DNA of 64,000 bases, taken from the NCBI RefSeq assembly GCF_009184635.1, contig NZ_WELI01000009.1, forward strand, positions 124,001-188,000, read 5' to 3'. The translations under genes and the position numbers were made by a program. How positions within the stretch are numbered: position 1 is the first letter of the stretch; every line of letters begins with the position of its first letter. The notes beneath the pieces are model-generated. The model had not been told where the DNA came from. It did no database searches and worked only from the letters and a program-made list of their open reading frames with translations. The stretch comes from Rudanella paleaurantiibacter (lineage in GTDB: Bacteria > Bacteroidota > Bacteroidia > Cytophagales > Spirosomataceae). Below, piece after piece: positions 59,220-64,000 of the stretch.

Positions 59220-60710
59220 CTACTCGCCCCAGTCAATCTCGAAGTCGTCATTGGCCCTAGCCATGCCAGTACGCAATCGACGAATGATGTAGTAGTCGAC
59301 CGTATCAGAAAGGTGGGTCGCCCGCTCCTGATCCACGTCTTCCTTCTCGCTGCCCTTATCCTTCTCATAGTTGGTTTCGATGGGGCTATTCTCGATCGAG
59401 ATGACGGTTGCCTTGGCCTTAACCCCATCTACCCTTAGCTTGAACATCCCTTCGTCCTTCTCCCCTAACACCCTGTTGATGTCTAAGTGCTTGTCCTTGT
59501 GTGGTGGGTTGAAGTTGAGTGGAGCGGTCACTACATCCCAGCCCTCCTTCTCCAGTACGTCAGCTACCTGCTCATACATGCTCTTGTCAGAGCCTGCGCT
59601 TTTGTTCTTACCGTTACGGTCACCCGTTAAAATGATGCGCTTTTTACGATGCCCCGAAAAACGGTCGACTATAGCAAAGCCCAGCGATTCCGCCATGGTG
59701 TCGCCTTTTTCGGCCTCCTTCACATAGACGTTATCCACCAGCCGTGCCCAGGTATCATCTTCCTGGAACATGGTCGCAGAGGTGAAGTGAGCATTGAAGT
59801 CACAGCTGGCTACCAGGTAGTGATTAGGGTTATAGAATGGCTCCCCATACAGCTGCAGGATCTCGTCATCGTCGTGGTCTTCCAGTACGTGCAGCTCCCT
59901 GCTCCAGGCTGGGTAGAACGTCTTCGGTAATTTGGAGATCCGCTTTCCATCGACTTCCACCTCGAACTCCATTTTGGTGAGCACTTTTTTGAGGCCGTCG
60001 ATATAATCGAGTGGTAAAAACGCCTGGTTATCCCGAGTCCGCACTTCCATGTAGAAGTAGTTTTTCGGGTCTTTCCGGGAAAGCTCCTCGATTTCATACA
60101 TCCACTGACCGTCCGGTGTCCAGGGAGGTGACGAAAAAACGGCGAACGTGTGATGTAACGCAGAATCGAACTTGCCCACGTTGGCACGAAGTGTGGGTAA
60201 AACGATCTTTAGCCAGGCCTTCTTAAAATTCAGCCCTTCGTCGACCACATACAAATCGTAGTTCGAGCCCCGGTTTTCATCCGAGGCCAACTTGAACGAT
60301 TCGAACTCGATGCAGAAGCCATTTGGAAAGGTGATACAGTTCTCCCAGTTGTCAGGAGCCTCGTAAGGACGGTCGAAGTGATCTGGCGGTTCCCGCCACA
60401 AAACGTAGTCGCCCTGGCAGGTAGTCCAGTTGTACTCATTGCATTGCCACCTGCGCCACCCGGCCTTCAGACCCGATGTCAGCTTCGACTTCGCCTTTTT
60501 GATGGTCTTTACCCCAAAGCCGCACTTGGCTCTGGGCAGCTCCTCGCTGGCAATCTTCAGGAAGTCGGCCAGGGTAATCGACTTCCCGCTACCACGACCG
60601 CCCACCATGCCCACCATCTTGAAATGTTGGGAGGTAACTGCTTCCAGAAAAATGCCCTGTTTTTCATTGACGAGCAACTCCAGCTCGTCTTCGCTATTGG
60701 ACGACTTCAT
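59220..60710 (-). CDS. terL: Phage terminase large subunit
   Basis: 496 residues. ATPase motor: Walker A GGRGSGKS at 37-44, Walker B YDLYVVDEG (about 150). RNase H-like nuclease: first Asp in VASCDFNAH (about 303), ILTGDRNGKN, final Asp in THLSDTVDYYII. It packages DNA into the prohead. The start overlaps the small-terminase-like gene by 17 nt. It is the last gene of the minus-strand phage operon in this window, with capsid genes upstream of it. Confidence 0.92.
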   Translation of the reverse strand: MKSSNSEDELELLVNEKQGIFLEAVTSQHFKMVGMVGGRGSGKSITLADFLKIASEELPRAKCGFGVKTIKKAKSKLTSGLKAGWRRWQCNEYNWTTCQGDYVLWREPPDHFDRPYEAPDNWENCITFPNGFCIEFESFKLASDENRGSNYDLYVVDEGLNFKKAWLKIVLPTLRANVGKFDSALHHTFAVFSSPPWTPDGQWMYEIEELSRKDPKNYFYMEVRTRDNQAFLPLDYIDGLKKVLTKMEFEVEVDGKRISKLPKTFYPAWSRELHVLEDHDDDEILQLYGEPFYNPNHYLVASCDFNAHFTSATMFQEDDTWARLVDNVYVKEAEKGDTMAESLGFAIVDRFSGHRKKRIILTGDRNGKNKSAGSDKSMYEQVADVLEKEGWDVVTAPLNFNPPHKDKHLDINRVLGEKDEGMFKLRVDGVKAKATVISIENSPIETNYEKDKGSEKEDVDQERATHLSDTVDYYIIRRLRTGMARANDDFEIDWGE

Positions 60711-61224
60711 GCCCTATTTCCTGAATTGATCGTTGTTCTGCATTGCCCTGAAGGTTCAGGTTTTTCACTTTGATGACCACTTTCTGCGGCTTCTTCGCAT
60801 GCTCAGAATCGACCACCTTCTGATTGTCGTAGGCACCATCGATTTTTGCTGCTTTGTCGAGCAGCTTCTCAAAAGCTCCGTAATCCCCGCCTGCTTTCGC
60901 TTCATAAGCCGCTTTACGGAACGCTTCGGCATACATGTACTTTATGCCGTCTTTGTCACGAGCGGCCCGTAATTCGGCAAAAACGGCGTAAGCCATGGCC
61001 AGAATCTCTCGGCCGCGCCGATCTTGAATGTGTCGACCGTTTTTGAGCATCGAGAGCACGTCGCTGTCCGAATAGCCATCGCGTAGCCAGGCACGCACAG
61101 CGTCGATTTTCTCATAGGTCTCATGCTGGGTTGGCGTCAGCTCCACCGAGTCGTCGAGCAGGTAACGCTGGTACACACTCAGCTCCTCGGTGATCTTAGC
61201 CAGGTACTTGTTGTGCTGTCTCAT
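60694..61224 (-). CDS. Phage small terminase subunit-like protein
   Basis: 176 residues, helical. A helix-turn-helix-like part at about 45-65 (VRAWLRDGYSDSDVLSMLKNG), a middle with RGREILAMAYAVFAELRAARD and an end with KKPQKVVIKVKNLN. Small terminases bind the packaging site. The call rests on its overlap with terL, size and the HTH-like segment; sequence similarity to named families is weak. Confidence 0.65.
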   Translation of the reverse strand: MRQHNKYLAKITEELSVYQRYLLDDSVELTPTQHETYEKIDAVRAWLRDGYSDSDVLSMLKNGRHIQDRRGREILAMAYAVFAELRAARDKDGIKYMYAEAFRKAAYEAKAGGDYGAFEKLLDKAAKIDGAYDNQKVVDSEHAKKPQKVVIKVKNLNLQGNAEQRSIQEIGHEVVQ

Positions 61225-61244
61225 TCCCGTAAAAGTGTCGATTT

Positions 61245-61676
61245 TTAGGACTCTTCATTTTTACCGGCCTGGGTGTAGCGCCGGTCGGCCAATTCGGCCT
61301 CGTAGGCTTCCCGGAGGCCGATCAACCTATCCAATTCGCTCTGCCATTCGTCCGACTTTTTATGGTCGGGCCGCTCGGCGAGCTTATCGGTGTACTTGCT
61401 GATGTTTGTCCGGATGCGCTGCAGCTCCACCTTGATCTCGGCATCGCTCAGGCCTCCAGTGATGTTCGTGGGCTTCGGCTCAGGCATCTTCCGGCGCTGC
61501 TGGCCGGTCTCGATCTCGTAGCGCACATCCTTCCACTCCTCCCGGATCGCCAGGATCTCGTCGACGGCTCGTTTCCGGCCCACTACGTCATCGTCGTCGA
61601 AATCAGCCAGCGCATTCGACAAAAGAGCGGCCTTACGATGCAGCTCATCAGCCCGCATCATAAGCCGCTCCTTCAC
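61245..61676 (-). CDS. Phage coiled-coil protein
   Basis: 143 residues, charged and mainly helical: RKAALLSNALADFDDDDVVGRKRAVDEILAIREEWKDVRYEIE, then SDEWQSELDRLIGLREAYEAELADRR. No known motif. It lies 20 nt upstream of the small-terminase-like gene and 20 nt after the next gene. Could be a scaffold or a structural partner. Confidence 0.6.
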   Translation of the reverse strand: MKERLMMRADELHRKAALLSNALADFDDDDVVGRKRAVDEILAIREEWKDVRYEIETGQQRRKMPEPKPTNITGGLSDAEIKVELQRIRTNISKYTDKLAERPDHKKSDEWQSELDRLIGLREAYEAELADRRYTQAGKNEES

Positions 61677-61696
61677 AGCCCCTGTTGGGTTGTTTA

Positions 61697-62092
61697 CTAC
61701 TCGCTTTTTTTTTCAGCCCCTTCGTCGGTAACCTGAGCAGCTTCAGCCGTCGTAGTTTCCTCCGACTTTACGTCCTGATCAGTCTTCACTTCAGGCTTTT
61801 CTTCTGCTTCTGCCGCTTTTGCCGGTTGCTTAGGCGCTTCGGCCACTTTCGCCGGTTTCTTGGGCGCTTCGGCGGTTTTCGCTTTAGCGGCTTTCAGAGC
61901 CTCCAGGCGCGCTTCAGCTGCGGCAATCTCGTCGTCATCGTCAGATTCAGGAGCTGCCGCGACTGGCGGGTTCATTGCATCATCATAATCACGCTGGGCC
62001 TTTTCCAGTGCCGCTTTCGTGTCGTCATTCTGGAATGAGTTGTGATTGAGTTGGGCCAGATCAAGCGCCCCTTTGAGTCGGATGATATCCAT
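61697..62092 (-). CDS. Phage protein with Ala/Lys/Glu-rich tail
   Basis: 131 residues. A short N-terminal part (MDIIRLKGALDLAQLNHNSFQND) and a low-complexity tail of Ala, Glu, Lys and Pro (APKKPAKVAEAPKQPAKAAEAEEKP). Probably disordered. Position in the structural block suggests scaffold-like or connector-related, unproven. Confidence 0.55.
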   Translation of the reverse strand: MDIIRLKGALDLAQLNHNSFQNDDTKAALEKAQRDYDDAMNPPVAAAPESDDDDEIAAAEARLEALKAAKAKTAEAPKKPAKVAEAPKQPAKAAEAEEKPEVKTDQDVKSEETTTAEAAQVTDEGAEKKSE

Positions 62093-62149
62093 AGTAAGTT
62101 TGGAAATGCGGCCGGCACTCGGCCTTGGTTTCAGAATTATGTTCGGTAA

Positions 62150-62338
62150 TTACTCAGCTTTGGGCTTTGATACCGGCTTTTCGACCGGCTTCTCCTCGAT
62201 CACCTGCACGTAAAGGCCAGGGTATTGCGATTCGATCTCTTCAGCCTGCTCAATCGTCAGGTCGGTCGCCCGGATCGTTGTGGTGCCGGTCGAGAAGATC
62301 ATCGTCGGATCACACAGTAACTTGATTCGCTTTGACAT
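62150..62338 (-). CDS. Small phage protein
   Basis: 62 residues, MSKRIKLLCDPTMIFSTGTTTIRATDLTIEQAEEIESQYP and on, with a Lys/Pro/Glu tail (EKPVEKPVSKPKAE) similar in style to the tail of the next gene. Unknown; probably virion-associated by position. Confidence 0.5.
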   Translation of the reverse strand: MSKRIKLLCDPTMIFSTGTTTIRATDLTIEQAEEIESQYPGLYVQVIEEKPVEKPVSKPKAE

Positions 62339-62351
62339 CGTGGTAAAAGAA

Positions 62352-62380
62352 AGGCTCCCGCCCCATGGGAGCAGGAGCCT
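62352..62380 (-). terminator. Hairpin after the structural protein gene
   Basis: AGGCTCC (62352-62358) pairs with GGAGCCT (62374-62380); minus-strand RNA then has UUUCUUUU. Could limit readthrough into the downstream small genes. Confidence 0.55.
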
Positions 62381-62406
62381 GGTTAATCAATCAGTACTCG
62401 CAATGC

Positions 62407-63144
62407 TTAGGCAGCACCGCCCGGAATACCGGCAATGATCACGTTTGCCGCCAGTGGCAGGTAACCGTGCATGTAGCCGTCCTGCTTACTCTTCAGCGTC
62501 CACTCCCGGCGATCCGAACCCTTCGCGCCAGTCGTGTGCATTACTTCGAACTGCTGACCGATCGCCACCGTGCCTACTACCACCCGCGTGCCGTCTGCCT
62601 GAATCACAACTGCCACAACCTCCTGGTTGAGCAGCTTCTCCACGGCCGCAACCTGTTCTTTGGTGTAACCCGCAATTTTCACCTCAATACTCTGCTCCCA
62701 GCTTTGGTAGCCCACAGACCCTTTCATCGACTGGTCGAGCTTGAGCGAGTTGTCGCTTACGTCGACTTCAACGAATGCACCGGCCGGAACAGCAGGTGGG
62801 CCAACCTGAGCAGCAGCTAATGTAGGCGGAGCAGTAATCTCGCCGTCCACAACCTGACTCTCCAGTGGCCAGTCGGCAGTAATCTGATCAACCCCGATGA
62901 GGAACAATCTACGCCCCCCCCCTGGGTTGGCTACACCCTGCTTCGGGCGCTTGATCGGGCTCAGGGCACCGAAGGCCAATCCCCCTTCGGCCGAAAACAA
63001 CGAATACCCGGTAACGTACTGTAAGCCGTATGAAACGGCCGGAATCGTGGCAATACCTGCCAGCTCGTTGCCGGTTGCCATGGCAACCAGTGCGCCCATC
63101 AATACCAGGGCTAAAGCGGCACTAATTCGAAAGAAACTCTTCAT
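62407..63144 (-). CDS. Phage structural-like protein with hydrophobic N-terminus
   Basis: 245 residues. It starts with a signal-like hydrophobic segment (about 5-24, ISAALALVLMGALVAMATG) and a Gly/Ala-rich part, then a beta domain of about 150 residues (VFVEVDVSDNSLKLDQSMKGSVGYQSWEQSIEVKIAGYTKEQVAAVEKLLNQ, GQQFEVMHTTGAKGSDRREWTLKSKQDGYMHGYLP). The latter part looks like a tail-tube or structural protein. A membrane or export segment in a virion protein is unusual. It sits between the small genes and the capsid-like gene. Confidence 0.55.
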   Translation of the reverse strand: MKSFFRISAALALVLMGALVAMATGNELAGIATIPAVSYGLQYVTGYSLFSAEGGLAFGALSPIKRPKQGVANPGGGRRLFLIGVDQITADWPLESQVVDGEITAPPTLAAAQVGPPAVPAGAFVEVDVSDNSLKLDQSMKGSVGYQSWEQSIEVKIAGYTKEQVAAVEKLLNQEVVAVVIQADGTRVVVGTVAIGQQFEVMHTTGAKGSDRREWTLKSKQDGYMHGYLPLAANVIIAGIPGGAA

Positions 63145-63180
63145 GGTAGCTGTCTGAAAAAAACCTGTTGACTGAACTGA

Positions 63181-63207
63181 TTAAAAGCCCTCCCCATCCG
63201 AGGAGGG
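63181..63207 (-). terminator. Terminator after the capsid-like gene
   Basis: CCCTCC (63188-63193) and GGAGGG (63202-63207) form a short stem; minus RNA has CUUUUAA after it. Confidence 0.5.
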
Positions 63208-63222
63208 TGTTGATAGTGCCGC

Positions 63223-64000
63223 TTAGACCTTATCGTTTAGGAACACCAGATCCGGCGATGCGTAGTCGAAACCGATCGCCACCCGGATACTCAATTCCCA
63301 ATGCTTCACCTGCTTCACGATGTTGATCGAGTACACGCCAGGCGCTTCGTTCGCAATGAACTTCAGGTTCTCCTTCGGCGTGATCACCATCGTATCCTTA
63401 CCCACCAGACCCGGATCGATCACAAACGTGATGTTCGATTGCTCGTCGAGCGTCGTCGGCCGGTCGCCAGGCCCAACGTGCTGCGGGTATGCCGTCCGTC
63501 GTCCCTTGCAGTAGCGGTCGTAGTTGCGCTGGCTCAGGTAGAAATTGAGCGGCACGTTCAGCATGTCTTCACGAGCCGTAACCAGTGTATCGGCCAGGCC
63601 GAGCACCTGATCGTAGCAGTTGGCGTCGGTGATCGTGGCCGCAGCCGTAAACACGTTGGCAGCTTTGATATCGCCACCTACAGCCCGACCAGTCGTGAGC
63701 TTCTTAATAAAGCCATCCGCAATGTTCTGGGCACCCACCGGCGTAGTGTTGTACACCCCTTTCCACGCCGTTTTGGTGCGGGCAAACTGGAAGTGAGCCG
63801 CAATGATCCGGCGCACAAAGAACAGTTCGAACGGATTCTCGCGCACTTCAGCCTCCGTGCGGGTTGGCTCCATCACCCAGCCCAGGTACGTGCGGTAGGC
63901 CTTCTTGATGTCGTCGAAGGTGATCTTTAGATCGATATCACCCTCGGTAAACTCGGCCTTCCGCGAGCGTACCTCCATCGCCTTGCGGCCGTCAAACGTG
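63223..64000 (-). CDS. Phage major capsid-like protein (3' part)
   Basis: 259 codons are visible and the frame is open to the right edge (residues TFDGRKA precede the first ATG seen), so the start lies outside. Segments FELFFVRRIIAAHFQFARTKTAWKGVYN, LADTLVTAREDMLNVPLNFYLSQRNYDRYCKGRRTAYP and the C-terminal LKFIANEAPGVYSINIVKQVKHWELSIRVAIGFDYASPDLVFLNDKV are typical of capsid proteins of Bacteroidota phages. The assignment is by pattern and neighbours, not by a named catalytic site. Confidence 0.65.
   Translation of the reverse strand, partial: TFDGRKAMEVRSRKAEFTEGDIDLKITFDDIKKAYRTYLGWVMEPTRTEAEVRENPFELFFVRRIIAAHFQFARTKTAWKGVYNTTPVGAQNIADGFIKKLTTGRAVGGDIKAANVFTAAATITDANCYDQVLGLADTLVTAREDMLNVPLNFYLSQRNYDRYCKGRRTAYPQHVGPGDRPTTLDEQSNITFVIDPGLVGKDTMVITPKENLKFIANEAPGVYSINIVKQVKHWELSIRVAIGFDYASPDLVFLNDKV

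Noticed and set aside
1-64000. CRISPR arrays
   Set aside because: No regularly spaced direct repeats of suitable length; the repeats found are hairpins, MITE-like elements or two-copy sites.

Overview
The window comes from a chromosome of a Bacteroidota bacterium, most likely of the Cytophagales (Spirosoma/Rudanella/Fibrella-like). Supporting signs are: several -7/-33 promoters of the Bacteroidota type (TTG, about 20 nt, TAnnTTTG) with no obvious Shine-Dalgarno boxes; a Rho factor with a very large disordered insert; BshB1 of bacillithiol synthesis; a Y_Y_Y/propeller-type sensor kinase; lipoproteins; and a Bacteroidota-type tyrosine integrase. Gene density is high and both strands are used. 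Convergent genes are separated by long, nearly perfect hairpins.

Layout. 1-2.9 kb (minus): LptC (cut by the edge), a PH-domain protein, an outer-membrane protein and pantothenate kinase CoaX. 3.2-9.1 kb (minus): secreted and lipid-anchored proteins of unknown role (a G8/Rhs-like giant, a collagen-like lipoprotein, two related lipocalin-like proteins, a small membrane protein). They lie downstream of a large sensor kinase and its NarL-type regulator (9.15-12.8 kb). A 7-2-7 dyad of NarL type lies between the two groups. 13.2-19.4 kb: rho, an OmpA-like protein, two helix-hairpin-helix paralogues, an endonuclease III-like protein and a sirtuin. 19.5-25.1 kb: topA, a YciF-like ferritin-fold protein, an NTF2-like protein and metF. 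The metF leader carries a candidate regulatory RNA. 25.1-30.4 kb: PAP2 phosphatase, nitrilase-fold protein, bshB1, an EEP-family protein, two tiny basic proteins and a spore-photoproduct-lyase-like radical SAM protein.

30.8-34.0 kb (minus) is a three-gene operon (DUF-type oxidoreductase subunit 3, GMC oxidoreductase, TIM-barrel isomerase/epimerase) that resembles 3-keto-glycoside metabolism. 34.3-37.0 kb encodes an IorA/IorB molybdenum hydroxylase; a MocA-like cytidylyltransferase at 53 kb could mature its cofactor. 37.1-40.7 kb holds a four-gene cluster with no name I know: two coiled-coil proteins, a membrane-anchored Ppx/GppA-like ATPase-fold protein and a multi-pass membrane protein, separated by self-similar hairpin spacers. 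This is my best candidate for an undescribed system. 40.8-57 kb: GH125 mannosidase, PepSY protein, agmatine deiminase, an APH(3')-like kinase, two parvulin-type periplasmic foldases, MoxR, an M48 metalloprotease, mocA, truA and purL.

57.04 kb to the right edge: tRNA-Ser(UGA), followed by a tyrosine integrase and a minus-strand phage block (capsid-like protein, structural protein, small acidic or coiled-coil proteins, small and large terminase). This is the left end of a prophage whose remainder lies beyond the window. Capsid genes precede the terminase genes in transcription order, which is the reverse of the usual tailed-phage order.
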